Source of the DNA: an uncultured Neomegalonema sp.
GTDB taxonomy: Bacteria > Pseudomonadota > Alphaproteobacteria > Rhodobacterales > Rhodobacteraceae
Length of the DNA: 64,000 nucleotides
Reading direction: 5' to 3'
Assembly: GCA_937990185.1 (NCBI GenBank)
Contig: CALKBI010000054.1
Span: 1 to 64,000, forward strand
Shown: one piece after another, positions 47,852 through 57,607 of the stretch
Layout of the letters: each line of letters starts with the position of its first letter
How positions within the stretch are numbered: the stretch's first letter is position 1
The notes under the pieces: model-generated
Seen by the model: the letters and a program-made list of their open reading frames with translations, nothing else
Told to the model about the DNA's origin: nothing
The model's database searches: none
Translations under genes and position numbers: made by a program

Positions 47852-48991
47852 CTAATTGAATCCGGCAGCTTCCAATCTCGCAACAGCCGCCGCTCCGCGT
47901 TCATCTCCAGCCCTTGCCGCCAATCGATACCAGATTAATGCTTCTGACGGATTGCGAGCGACGCCAGTTCCTTGTTCGTAAGACACGCCAAGGTTAATTT
48001 GAGCATCTCTAATACCACGCTCCGCAGCGATCTTATACAAACGCACGGCTTCGGCGGTGTCTTGCGAGACGCCAATTCCGACATCATAGGCATAACCAAG
48101 ACTGTTATAAGCAGGCGCGTAGTCTTGCGCGATGGCCTGACCCAGCCACTCAATTGCAGCTTCCTCATCCTTTGCAACACCAAGCCCGGACATCAATTTC
48201 AAGGCATAGTTAAATTGTCCGGCAGCATCGCCTTGCTCTGCACCCTTCCGATACCATTCAACAGCTTTCACCGCATCGCGTTCCGTGCCGATGCCCAAGT
48301 CATACGCAAAGCCAAGATTTGTCACGGCAGTGAGATTACCTTGCTGTGCCGCCGCTTGATGCCAGCCAAACGATTTCTCTAAGTCTCTCGCTGTGCCTCT
48401 GCCGGCAGCATAAAATTCACCCAGTTCCTCTTGCGCGATATTGTCGCCACCAAGAGCAGCGCGCTCAAGCCACTCAAACGCTGTTCGGTCACTCTGAGGG
48501 ACACCCGATCCATCGCGATAAAGCAATCCGAGATTACGCTGCGCTATAGGATTTCCTGCACTCGCCGCTTCTGAAAGGAGCTGTACCGCCTGAGGAATAT
48601 TTTTCTCGATCCCATTCCCAGTGAACAATGCGACGGCGAGGGCCACTTTATCATCTTCGTTTGTCGCCTTAGGATCGGATGGAGCCAAAACGACGCGCCC
48701 GTCCACTTCGATATGAGGCGGGCCATCGTCTAAAGTCACCTCGATGCTCGTAAAGTCTCCGATGTCTTCTGATCTGCCATCGACTGTTAACACCGAACCC
48801 TGAAGGTCCATTCGAATGCCACTGCCAACTACAACGGCATTGCCATTTGCGGCGCTGACGCTCACCGGTGTGTCACCGCTCACTGTGATGCGCTTTCCAT
48901 CAAATGAAACAGATGCATTCGATTGAGCCGCAACATCTAACCCTGAAAGGGTCGTAAGCAGCAGTACTGGCATTAAAATGCTTTTCCACAT
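47852..48991 (-). CDS. Exported Sel1-repeat (TPR-like) protein
   Basis: 379 residues. Signal peptide (residues 1-22, ending DVAAQS), a ~90-residue beta-rich N-domain, then about seven Sel1 repeats from ~residue 105 (for example AQRNLGLLYRDGSGVPQSD, NLGFAYDLGIGTERDAVKA, SLGYAYDVGIGVSQDTAEA). Sel1 repeats form a solenoid that holds protein partners, so this may be a periplasmic scaffold. GGGGA lies upstream of the ATG. Divergent from pobA. Confidence 0.85.
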   Translation of the reverse strand: MWKSILMPVLLLTTLSGLDVAAQSNASVSFDGKRITVSGDTPVSVSAANGNAVVVGSGIRMDLQGSVLTVDGRSEDIGDFTSIEVTLDDGPPHIEVDGRVVLAPSDPKATNEDDKVALAVALFTGNGIEKNIPQAVQLLSEAASAGNPIAQRNLGLLYRDGSGVPQSDRTAFEWLERAALGGDNIAQEELGEFYAAGRGTARDLEKSFGWHQAAAQQGNLTAVTNLGFAYDLGIGTERDAVKAVEWYRKGAEQGDAAGQFNYALKLMSGLGVAKDEEAAIEWLGQAIAQDYAPAYNSLGYAYDVGIGVSQDTAEAVRLYKIAAERGIRDAQINLGVSYEQGTGVARNPSEALIWYRLAARAGDERGAAAVARLEAAGFN

Positions 48992-49050
48992 TTCAGCGTC
49001 CCCAACGTTACAAACGGTCTGTCACTTTTCGCGCGGAATGCATTTCGTAA

Positions 49051-50352
<1,302 letters not shown>

Positions 50353-50424
50353 AGTAGGCTGAAGCGTTTTGTGATCGCCTTAAATGATCAAAGTCCAGCT
50401 CTTACGCTTTATGAAAAACGAAAA

Positions 50425-50449
50425 TGAAGCCCCCCAGAAAGGAGCTTCA
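50425..50449 (-). terminator. Hairpin terminator of the glycine-zipper lipoprotein gene
   Basis: Read on the minus strand: GAAGCTCC-ttct-GGGGGGCTTC followed by ATTTTCG. Lies 46 bases beyond the stop at 50495. Confidence 0.6.
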
Positions 50450-50494
50450 TAGATTGAGGGGGGTCGCAGTTCACCCTGCAACCCCAGAACCCAT

Positions 50495-51283
50495 TTATTG
50501 GATTGTAATGTTTGGAAGGCCAACGGAAACACCGCCAAACCCGATTGTCGCTCCTGATGCCGCCGGCGCAGGTGCTGGCGCCGCTGCAGGTGCTGGCGCA
50601 ACAGCAGGAGGCGCAACATAGGTTGTTGCAACAGGCGCAGCCGGAGCGAACGCAGTTGGTGCGGCAGCCGCTGGAACCGGGTCAATATACACCAAAGGCT
50701 GACTGACTGGCTGAGCAGCAAAAACAGTTGGCTGCGGCGCAGGGGTTGCCACTGACGCTGGTACCGGCGAAAATGCAGCTGGTGCGATAGCAACAGCCGA
50801 TTGAGAGGACTGGTACTGTTGGAGTGTTGTGTTCAAAATTGCTTGACGGATCGCGACCTGAACACCCGTCAGTTCAGCCTCAGTTGAAGGAACCAAAGCG
50901 GACATGATTGCCTCTTCTACAAGCTTTTTCGTAACCGCATTTTGAATGGCTTGTTGTTGAGCAGCAGCAACCGCTGGATCGGCAGCCGCAACAGCGGCAG
51001 CGGCGTTAACAGGTGCAGCTCCAGCAGCCCCAGCAGCAGCGGCTACGGCAGGATCTGAACTTGCCAGCAGACCGGCAGTGGTTGCACCGGCGACACCACC
51101 ACCAAGCGTACCACCGATTTGCGAGGCAAGAAGTTGACCCGAGCCGCCGCCAATCTGAGCACCCGCCGTACTACCGATTGCAGCACCAGCGGTGGAGCCG
51201 AGAATACCAAGCCCTGATGAACAGCCCGACACCGTGAATAGAAGTGCCGCTGCAATACTGAATCCTTTAACGCCGTTTAGCAT
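50495..51283 (-). CDS. Glycine-zipper lipoprotein, Ala/Pro-rich
   Basis: 262 residues from ATG 51283, where a GAGAG ribosome site fits; the frame opens earlier at 51349. The lipobox is FTVSGCSS (Cys ~20), so the mature protein is lipidated. Residues ~24-75 form glycine zippers (STAGAAIGSTAGAQIGGGSG; GGTLGGGVAG) of the type that inserts in or packs against membranes. The rest is Ala/Val/Pro rich with low complexity, ending GFGGVSVGLPNITIQ. Role unknown. Confidence 0.75.
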   Translation of the reverse strand: MLNGVKGFSIAAALLFTVSGCSSGLGILGSTAGAAIGSTAGAQIGGGSGQLLASQIGGTLGGGVAGATTAGLLASSDPAVAAAAGAAGAAPVNAAAAVAAADPAVAAAQQQAIQNAVTKKLVEEAIMSALVPSTEAELTGVQVAIRQAILNTTLQQYQSSQSAVAIAPAAFSPVPASVATPAPQPTVFAAQPVSQPLVYIDPVPAAAAPTAFAPAAPVATTYVAPPAVAPAPAAAPAPAPAASGATIGFGGVSVGLPNITIQ

Positions 51284-51661
51284 GATTATTCTCTCATTGA
51301 TTGTATAGATTGGACATCGGCGAGAGAGCAGAAACTGTAAAAGTCGCAATATGCGACTCTATTTGGATTTAATTGATTTCTAAAACGCGCAAAGCTCTGC
51401 ATGTCCCACAACAATGATCGTTGCAAAACAGTCAGAAAAATAGCGGGTTTCAAATTCAGCTTCATCATTCTTCTGCGTTATCTCACCGTACGTGCGGTTA
51501 ACGGAGCAAGAATTTAGCCTAACGTTAATTAATCTTAACAAATTCTATACGAAATCAATTAGAGGGCGAAATTCATTAGATACAAGAAGGCGCTTCATAG
51601 GATTGCTCAAACCAGCAATCCTATGGAATTCAGGATTTCACGAAACACACGCGACCTGACC
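51284..51661. other. Intergenic region with a long perfect hairpin
   Basis: 378 bases, both flanking genes minus. It holds the promoter of the lipoprotein gene and, at 51596-51625, a 12-base perfect inverted repeat listed separately. No gene seen. Confidence 0.4.
51596..51625. terminator. 12-base perfect hairpin after the TlpA-like gene
   Basis: CATAGGATTGCT-caaacc-AGCAATCCTATG, a perfect 12-base stem with a six-base loop, 37 bases beyond the stop at 51662. No T run follows on either strand, so it may stabilise mRNA or terminate with rho. Confidence 0.5.
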
Positions 51662-52204
51662 TCAACTCGCGGCTAATCCTCGCAAATAGCCACGCGCCGC
51701 TTCGCTATCCCAATCAACTAAGCCCCAGATGCGAGCTACGACCACACCACTTTTATCTACGATGAAAGATGTCGGGGTTGCGATACTAAGGCGGCCAAAG
51801 TTCTCGACGCTCAAGACAGTACCGTTGAACTTATCAACGTCCATTATCGGCTTAAGATTAGTTAGGCCAGATCTCGCCAAATGTGCGGTGATCACTCCAA
51901 TACTCTGATCCATCCCGAGCGCAACGACCTTAACACCTTCACCTTGCATCTCGCTATGCAAACGGTTCAACACGGGCATTTCACGGTGACAATAGGGGCA
52001 GTTGACCTGCCAAAGCGTGACGATGAGGACATCACCTTTAAAATCTGCAAGACTGCCTCGACTCCCATCCACATACATCAAAGCATTGGTCGGGACAGTT
52101 TTACCATCTGTCACCAGCTTTACGTTTGGAGCAAATCCATCTTCAGCATAGGCAAATGATGCCAACGTCATAAAAAAGGTCGCAATCAAAGCAACAAATC
52201 GCAT
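51662..52204 (-). CDS. Exported TlpA/ResA-like thioredoxin-fold protein
   Basis: 180 residues from ATG 52204 (AGGA nine bases upstream), giving a clean signal peptide (RFVALIATFFMTLASFAYA). Thioredoxin fold with active site CPYC in WQVNCPYCHREMPV, a later cis-proline region in SIATPTSFIVDKSG, and VVALGMDQS. CPYC with this context suggests a periplasmic thiol reductase, possibly for cytochrome c maturation or a dedicated partner. Its neighbour on the left is the lipoprotein; on the right, the curli locus. Confidence 0.85.
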   Translation of the reverse strand: MRFVALIATFFMTLASFAYAEDGFAPNVKLVTDGKTVPTNALMYVDGSRGSLADFKGDVLIVTLWQVNCPYCHREMPVLNRLHSEMQGEGVKVVALGMDQSIGVITAHLARSGLTNLKPIMDVDKFNGTVLSVENFGRLSIATPTSFIVDKSGVVVARIWGLVDWDSEAARGYLRGLAAS

Positions 52205-52789
52205 CAGCTTAATCCTAATCAGTCTCAAAGTGCTACCTACGGGTCTATACGTTAACGAAGCGTTCACTACTCCGTTCAAGCATATGGGCCGATCGTATTA
52301 GAGAAACGAAACGTACCTATTCCAGATCGGACGTTTCACTCATGATTAACGTTTCGGCCAAAGGTCAATTTCTGAACCTTATAATGCATGAACCATGACA
52401 GGCGTCACTTAAACAAGCTTATGTGATGTCATCACCAATCGCTCTCGGTTGCTTTTCTGTTTTGGACAGCTAAGCATAATTGGAGGCTTTGAATTAACTC
52501 CTCACCGTGATTGTGGTTCTGGTGCGTAGTACATAGTCTAAGATTTGAAATAACGAATCATAAGAATCAAAATGATCACCCCTCAGGAGATCAAACTAGG
52601 GTTGATCTATAAATCGCCACATGATTGTACTTTAAACTTTGATCTTTTGGGAAAAATTTTTTCTTGTTTAAGTTTTTGATAAATAAAATATAATTTTTAT
52701 CTTCTTATTATTTTTGAAATATTTTAGCCACAAATGATTGACAAATCCCTCCAGAAAAAAGCAACCTAACCGAGAGCTGGGGGGGCTTA
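52205..52789. other. AT-rich promoter region of the curli locus
   Basis: About 585 bases without genes. The part 52600-52740 is very AT-rich, as seen at strongly regulated promoters. It lies between the TlpA-like gene (minus) and the degraded LuxR-type gene and curli genes (plus). Specific operator sites were not recognised. Confidence 0.4.
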
Positions 52790-53130
52790 TGAAATGTTTA
52801 AGATTAAATATGGGTTGTGTTTACCCGCCTTCGACCTTCTGAGGTCATCTAATATATCTGGTGGTCGGTATCGACGTACTTTTAGCGCTGCTTTCGGTGT
52901 AAACTGCCGTGTGCGCAACGTTATCAAGTCATTACCAAATGGCAATACAAACGCGAACGATATCAGATATTCTCTTAGGGTCTGTGATGGTGGTTTTTCT
53001 GACACCACATGTACTTTAGGAACACATGACCTTACAGCAATGCCGAGGGGCCGTACCGAATGCGCAGTTAGTTGCGATGAAAGATTACTGCCCATCGGTT
53101 CTGCCGAGCAGAACTTGTTACAGGCGAGCG
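52790..53130 (+). pseudogene. Degraded LuxR/CsgD-type HTH regulator
   Basis: No intact gene fits here, but the plus-strand frames together recall a LuxR-type helix-turn-helix. One frame reads NVIKSLPNGNTNANDIRYSL then RVCDGG, close to the consensus VLKLLANGxSNKEIARxLxVSEG. Shifted by one base, the next stretch reads THMYFRN-like (HHMYFRNT), matching the recognition helix end, and back in the first frame GRTECAV matches RTEAAV. At least two frameshifts would be needed. GGGGGG followed by ATG at 52790 may be the old start, with a stop after 17 codons. Position directly before curli genes suits a CsgD-like regulator. It could also be chance. Confidence 0.4.
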
Positions 53131-53354
53131 CGATCTTGAATATCGCATCACGCCGCAGAACAACGACACCGAGAAACGTCAAAGTCTCAAGCACCCTTCT
53201 GTTCTGGAGACAATTCTTTTTTGACGACTCGCAGAGTCATAAGCGCAAAATACACTTAAGATCAAAGCCACAGCATCTACGGTTCAATTAGACAAATACC
53301 GGATATCAATTTGATCTTAACTTACTAACTGTTTTAAAATTCTGGAGAAGAGCC

Positions 53355-53789
53355 ATGAAAATGCAAAGAGTAGTTGGAGCGTTGATTTTCAGCCTTCTGA
53401 TAGCGCCTAAAGCTTTTGCGCAGGACGTCACGTTCAAGTTCAATAATCCATCTTTTGGAGGCAACTCCTTCAACTCTGGCCATCTTCTTTCAACGGCAGA
53501 TTTGCAGAATCAGTTTATACCTTCGACATCACGTCGAAACGCCGACGGTGGGAACGACGCTACTGATGCATTTATCCGTCGTCTTGAAAGTCGACTTCTT
53601 TCTTCTATTGCAGACGATCTTGTGACTCAGATCACAGGCGCTGAACCTGGAACAGGTGATACTGTTACTGTGGGTGATCAGCAGATTCAGTTCGAACGTA
53701 CTGATACTGACCTGACTGTTGTTATCACCAACTTACTCAGTGGCGGCTCAACAGAATTAGTGCTGCCAACCTTACTGTTAGACAACTGA
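53355..53789 (+). CDS. csgF: Curli assembly factor CsgF
   Basis: 144 residues. Signal peptide (residues 1-22, ending KAFAQ), then the CsgF opening VTFKFNNPSFGGNSFNSGHLL, which in E. coli inserts into the CsgG pore, followed by FIRRLESRLLSSIADDL and the C-terminal beta strands. CsgF links the CsgG channel to the nucleator at the cell surface. GGAGAAGAG precedes the ATG. First intact gene of the curli locus. Confidence 0.92.
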   Translation: MKMQRVVGALIFSLLIAPKAFAQDVTFKFNNPSFGGNSFNSGHLLSTADLQNQFIPSTSRRNADGGNDATDAFIRRLESRLLSSIADDLVTQITGAEPGTGDTVTVGDQQIQFERTDTDLTVVITNLLSGGSTELVLPTLLLDN

Positions 53790-53857
53790 CCAATTGGGAC
53801 GATTTGGCTGGACATGGACAACCGGCCATTTGAAATTATCTGCTGGGGGGCAGTGCT

Positions 53858-55252
53858 GTGTTTTGTAAATCCAAACCTATTGCGGTTTCTCTTTTTGTTG
53901 CTCTGGCAGTTCTTTCAGCCTGTGCGACGCCAAATACGTTAGTGCAAGAACCTGTTCTGCCGCTGGCACGTGAAACGCAAAATCTTCTGCTCGAATTACC
54001 AGAACCGGCTAGAAAATTAGATGTAGCCGTCTATAAATTTGAAGATGTCACCGGACAATTCAAACCAGCTGAAGGCTTCCAAAACTTATCACGGGCAGTC
54101 TCCCAAGGGGGGGCATCCATCCTCGTGAAAGCGCTTCAAGACGCGGGAAATCGTAGTTGGTTCACGGTAATAGAGCGCACAAACCTGACCAATCTTTTGC
54201 AAGAAAGAAAAATCATCACAGAGATGCGTCAACGCTATCTTGGTGAAACAAAGCCAAATCATAAATTCCTTCCACCCATAAGGTTCGCCGGGATACTTAT
54301 GGAAGGCGGGATTGTTGGCTATGACAGCAATACCTTAACCGGTGGAGCTGGAGCGCGCCTCTTGGGTATTGGCGCAAATGCTGAATACCGGCAGGACACG
54401 ATCAGCGTCAACCTACGCGCTGTCAGTGTGAAAACCGGTGAGATCATGGCCTCAACACTGGTTCACAAAACACTTATATCTGCGGGAATTTCCGGTGCTT
54501 CATTCAGCTTTATTGACTTCGATAAATTGCTCGAAATCGAAGCTGGTGTCAGCACCAACGAACCGGGTCTCGTCGCTCTCACAAAAGCAATTGAGAAAGC
54601 TGTTCACTCGCTGATCTTAGAAGGCGCAGATCTAAACATATGGGCATTTAAGGACCCAGAAGCAGCGCATAGCCTCGTCAACGCACATCGTGTTGCATCC
54701 GGCAGGAAGCCGCTGCCACAACCAGAGTCACGACAGATTGCTAAGCGGCGAAACAACAATATCCCATCACCTGCCGCAATATCTAAGCCTGAAAACAAAT
54801 CGCAAGGGACTCAAGAATCAAAACCCAAGCCTAAGCAAGCGGCAAGTACGAGAAAGATAGAGCGTATCAAGTCAGACCCAAAAGCTGCGCCAACATCCTC
54901 GCCGCAGCAGAATACCCGGCAAGTCGAAACTAATCGCTCAGCGCATAGAGCTGCTTCTACGCCTGAAAGCAAAGCAAGACCTATTCAAAATTCGAAACCT
55001 ACGCCTAGACGAGCAACGCGTCCGCAAAACGTAGATCGCATTAAATCGGGTCCAGAAACTTTGCCAAGAAACACACGGCAACAGATTGCCCAAGCAGTCG
55101 ATACCAACAAGTCAGTGGACGATCTTTTTTCCACAGAAAATCGTAAACTATCATCTGTTCAAAAATCCGATCGCCTAACGAAGCCGGTATCGAACAACAA
55201 GTATACGACGCCACCGAATTCTATTCAGGTCGTCACACAAGTTTCACCTTAG
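53858..55252 (+). CDS. csgG: Curli secretion channel CsgG with long C-terminal extension
   Basis: 464 residues from a GTG start. Lipobox AVLSACATP (Cys22). Residues ~35-255 match CsgG: LDVAVYKFEDVTGQFKPAEGF, WFTVIERTNLTNLLQERKII, FAGILMEGGIVGYDSNTLTGG and SVNLRAVSVKTGEI. It forms the nonameric outer-membrane pore for curlin export. The usual protein ends near here (E. coli CsgG has 277 residues); this one adds ~190 residues rich in Lys, Arg, Gln, Ser and Pro, containing an internal duplication (IERIKSDPKAAP / VDRIKSGPETLP; VETNRSAHRAASTPESK / VDTNKSVDDLFSTENRK). The extension should lie in the periplasm. Confidence 0.93.
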   Translation: MFCKSKPIAVSLFVALAVLSACATPNTLVQEPVLPLARETQNLLLELPEPARKLDVAVYKFEDVTGQFKPAEGFQNLSRAVSQGGASILVKALQDAGNRSWFTVIERTNLTNLLQERKIITEMRQRYLGETKPNHKFLPPIRFAGILMEGGIVGYDSNTLTGGAGARLLGIGANAEYRQDTISVNLRAVSVKTGEIMASTLVHKTLISAGISGASFSFIDFDKLLEIEAGVSTNEPGLVALTKAIEKAVHSLILEGADLNIWAFKDPEAAHSLVNAHRVASGRKPLPQPESRQIAKRRNNNIPSPAAISKPENKSQGTQESKPKPKQAASTRKIERIKSDPKAAPTSSPQQNTRQVETNRSAHRAASTPESKARPIQNSKPTPRRATRPQNVDRIKSGPETLPRNTRQQIAQAVDTNKSVDDLFSTENRKLSSVQKSDRLTKPVSNNKYTTPPNSIQVVTQVSP

Positions 55253-55343
55253 AGGGTGGAGAGGGGGGGCGTGTCGCCGTCAGTCACCAAACTTAGCGAA
55301 CGACACACCCCGATTAACGGACTCATAAGGGTCCATCAACCAA

Positions 55344-55365
55344 GCACCAGAGTGCTCTCTGGTGC
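55344..55365 (+). promoter_or_regulatory. Leader hairpin before the large curlin gene
   Basis: GCACCAGAG-tgct-CTCTGGTGC, a perfect nine-base stem, ends only five bases before the GAGG ribosome site of the gene at 55386. It could protect the mRNA 5' end after processing or control access to the ribosome site. Confidence 0.6.
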
Positions 55366-55385
55366 ATATAGAGGAAATGTGTACC

Positions 55386-56858
55386 ATGAAAAAGTACCTT
55401 ATCGCCACCGCTTCCGTTGTAGCTTTACTTGCAACACCTGCATTTGCAGACAAACCACTCGAGCCTGTGGATCAAAACTATGAATCACACGATCCGCTGG
55501 ACATAGAAATTCCACAATTGGAGCACGAGCTTGACGCGAGCTTAGTGCCAAGTACAGACCTGGATGAGCCGGGTGAGGGAACAAACCAAACCAGCACCAT
55601 TAAGCAAAGTGGCTGGCAGAACGATGCATTTACCAACCAAGCATATGGTAATGAAGGCATTTCCAGCATCCAACAGATCGGTGATAGCAACAGCGCAACC
55701 GTCGTTCAAGCAGAACGCGGCGATGGCAGCAGTGCTGTTTTTGGCACGCCCGCGAACAAATCGACGATCACTCAGGGTGTCGCAGGCGAAGGGGGCGCTT
55801 CGCATGAGAACGTTGCTACTGTAACTCAGATCTCTGACCCAGATGCTGCGGGCGCAACGAACACATCAACGATCACGCAAGACTCTGACGATGATGTAGG
55901 CGCTACCGCTACTGCAACGCTCTACCAAGAAGGTCAGGGCAATGAGTCGGGCATCACGCAAACCGGAGCGGATAACGAAACAACCGTTTCTCAGTTTGGT
56001 TGGAACAATGATTCACTGGTGAACCAAGGCGGATGGGGCAATGACATCGTTGTCGGTCAATCTGGCGAAAATAACGGAAGCGAAGTCTGGCAGAGAGGTG
56101 AGTATAATTCTGCAGCCCTTTGGCAAGAAGGCAACGATAACGGTGTTTGGGTAGAACAGGGTGGTTCTTATAATTCACTCGACTCTACACAGACGGGTGA
56201 CGGCAACAGCGCCTCGCTGAGACAAAGTGGCTTCAACAACGAAACCGGCGACGCGTTGGGTATTGACAACGATCAAAGTGGTACCGGAAATACTACGACG
56301 ATCAATCAACGCTCAACTAAAAGCAGCATTGTCAATGCTCAGTTAGGTGAAGGCAACTCATCTACGTTGACTCAAGTTCGCGGCATCAACAATTCGATCG
56401 TAAACGAACAGATTGGTGGCGGCAATGATACACAAATCTTGCAATTCCGCGGTGACAACAACGTTGCGGGAACCTTCCAAAACGGAACAGACAACACGCT
56501 TCAGGCTGTTCAAGGCGGATGGAGCAACGAGATTGCTACCGTTCAAGTCGGTTCTGGCAACAGCATTCTGATTGGTGATATCAACGCTGATGGGCCTGAC
56601 AACTTCGGTCAGAACGGCACCGACCAACTGATCGACATCCTTCAGTACGGCGTAGATAACGCCTTCAACGTAGAGTACCAACTCGGAGACGGCAACGAAA
56701 TCTTCGGTAAGCAGGAAACTGCCTTCAACGCAGCAACTGTTTCACAAGATGGTTGGAACAACACTGCAGACATCGGCCAAGGTCTGGCAGGTGCTTATGC
56801 AAACGTTGCGCACGTCACGCAGTGGGGCGGTGGCAACACGGCTACTGTTCAACAGTAA
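55386..56858 (+). CDS. Large curlin-repeat amyloid fibre protein (CsgA/CsgB-like)
   Basis: 490 residues from ATG 55386 (GAGGAAAT upstream). Signal peptide (MKKYLIATASVVALLATPAFA), then an acidic ~45-residue segment (DPLDIEIPQLEHELDAS), then about 19 degenerate curlin repeats in which Gln-x-Gly-x-x-Asn recurs (QSGWQNDA, QIGDSNSA, QFGWNNDS, QGGWGND, QSGENNGS, QTGDGNSA, QYGVDNA, QWGGGNTA). Such repeats stack into cross-beta amyloid. It is over three times the length of E. coli CsgA. Probably the main fibre subunit, exported by CsgG. Hairpins flank the gene on both sides. Confidence 0.9.
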   Translation: MKKYLIATASVVALLATPAFADKPLEPVDQNYESHDPLDIEIPQLEHELDASLVPSTDLDEPGEGTNQTSTIKQSGWQNDAFTNQAYGNEGISSIQQIGDSNSATVVQAERGDGSSAVFGTPANKSTITQGVAGEGGASHENVATVTQISDPDAAGATNTSTITQDSDDDVGATATATLYQEGQGNESGITQTGADNETTVSQFGWNNDSLVNQGGWGNDIVVGQSGENNGSEVWQRGEYNSAALWQEGNDNGVWVEQGGSYNSLDSTQTGDGNSASLRQSGFNNETGDALGIDNDQSGTGNTTTINQRSTKSSIVNAQLGEGNSSTLTQVRGINNSIVNEQIGGGNDTQILQFRGDNNVAGTFQNGTDNTLQAVQGGWSNEIATVQVGSGNSILIGDINADGPDNFGQNGTDQLIDILQYGVDNAFNVEYQLGDGNEIFGKQETAFNAATVSQDGWNNTADIGQGLAGAYANVAHVTQWGGGNTATVQQ

Positions 56859-56870
56859 ACCACAGAGAAT

Positions 56871-56955
56871 GAAAGTCGGGGGCTATATCTCCGACTTTCT
56901 ACGAGGGTTACGTGGTCATTTGCCCCTCCACCTTTTTTACCCAAATGATCACGTA
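56871..56955 (+). terminator. Double hairpin between the two curlin genes
   Basis: GAAAGTCGG / CCGACTTTC (56871-56899, nine-base stem) followed by TACGTGGTCATTTG / CAAATGATCACGTA (56909-56955, 14-base stem with one G-U pair, 19-base loop). There is no clear T tail after either. They may act as partial terminators or as 3' stabilisers, giving more fibre-subunit mRNA than downstream mRNA. Confidence 0.6.
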
Positions 56956-56990
56956 GCTACTCGCGCCCTAATCCATCGGAGGATTGCACA

Positions 56991-57593
56991 ATGAAGAAAT
57001 CTATACTGAGATGGATCACTCTATCGGTCTTATTTGCGAACCTTAGTATGGCTCCTTTTGCAAATGCCGCGGACAACACTGTCGTCATAGAGCAAATTGG
57101 GGATTACAACGTAAGCAATGTCGTTTCCGAAGGCGATGGCAATTCACTGGAATTGCAGCAGACGGGCAACTCTAACTCCTCCGATATCGGAATTAGCGGT
57201 GCGACGAATATCGGTTTTTCAATTCAGCAAGGCAACAATCATCTGGTCGACATCTTGATTACCGGAAATAATAACGAATTTTCCTTGTCTCAAAATAGCT
57301 TAGGGGAAATCGTCGAACATCAAAATTCAATTTTGCTGAGACAAGAAGGCAATAACAACTACGCCACGCATACCCAAATTGGCGTGGGCAACTCCCAAGA
57401 TCTTGCGCAATTAGGGAACGATAATACAGCTGACCTCGTACAAGATGGGAATGACAACACTATTATCCTAGAACAAAATGGTGACTTCAATTCAGCGACT
57501 TTAAACCAATTTGGTGACGCGGCGACACCAATAGAAATTTATCAGACTGGCGGTGCGGCGATCACAATAACGCATACTGCAGGTGGGTCGTGA
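56991..57593 (+). CDS. Small curlin-repeat protein, likely minor subunit or nucleator (CsgB-like)
   Basis: 200 residues. Signal peptide ending FANAA (residue ~27), then about seven curlin-like repeats (QIGDYNVS, QTGNSNSS, QQGNNHLV, QEGNNNYA, QIGVGNSQ, QLGNDNTA, QDGNDNTI, QNGDFNSA). Size and repeat type suit a CsgB-like nucleator or second fibre subunit; which of the two cannot be told by eye. GGAGG precedes the ATG. The stop overlaps the frame of the next gene's upstream region. Confidence 0.87.
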   Translation: MKKSILRWITLSVLFANLSMAPFANAADNTVVIEQIGDYNVSNVVSEGDGNSLELQQTGNSNSSDIGISGATNIGFSIQQGNNHLVDILITGNNNEFSLSQNSLGEIVEHQNSILLRQEGNNNYATHTQIGVGNSQDLAQLGNDNTADLVQDGNDNTIILEQNGDFNSATLNQFGDAATPIEIYQTGGAAITITHTAGGS

Positions 57594-57607
57594 CGAGGGG
57601 CTTAACG

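Noticed and set aside
52787-53194. Minus-strand 135-codon open frame before the curli genes
   Set aside because: No motif or ribosome site; the plus-strand frames make better sense as a decayed LuxR-type gene.
52794-53291. Intact CsgE gene in the plus-strand 165-codon frame
   Set aside because: Looked for CsgE because of its position, but the sequence lacks the CsgE pattern and signal peptide; helix-turn-helix remnants fit better.
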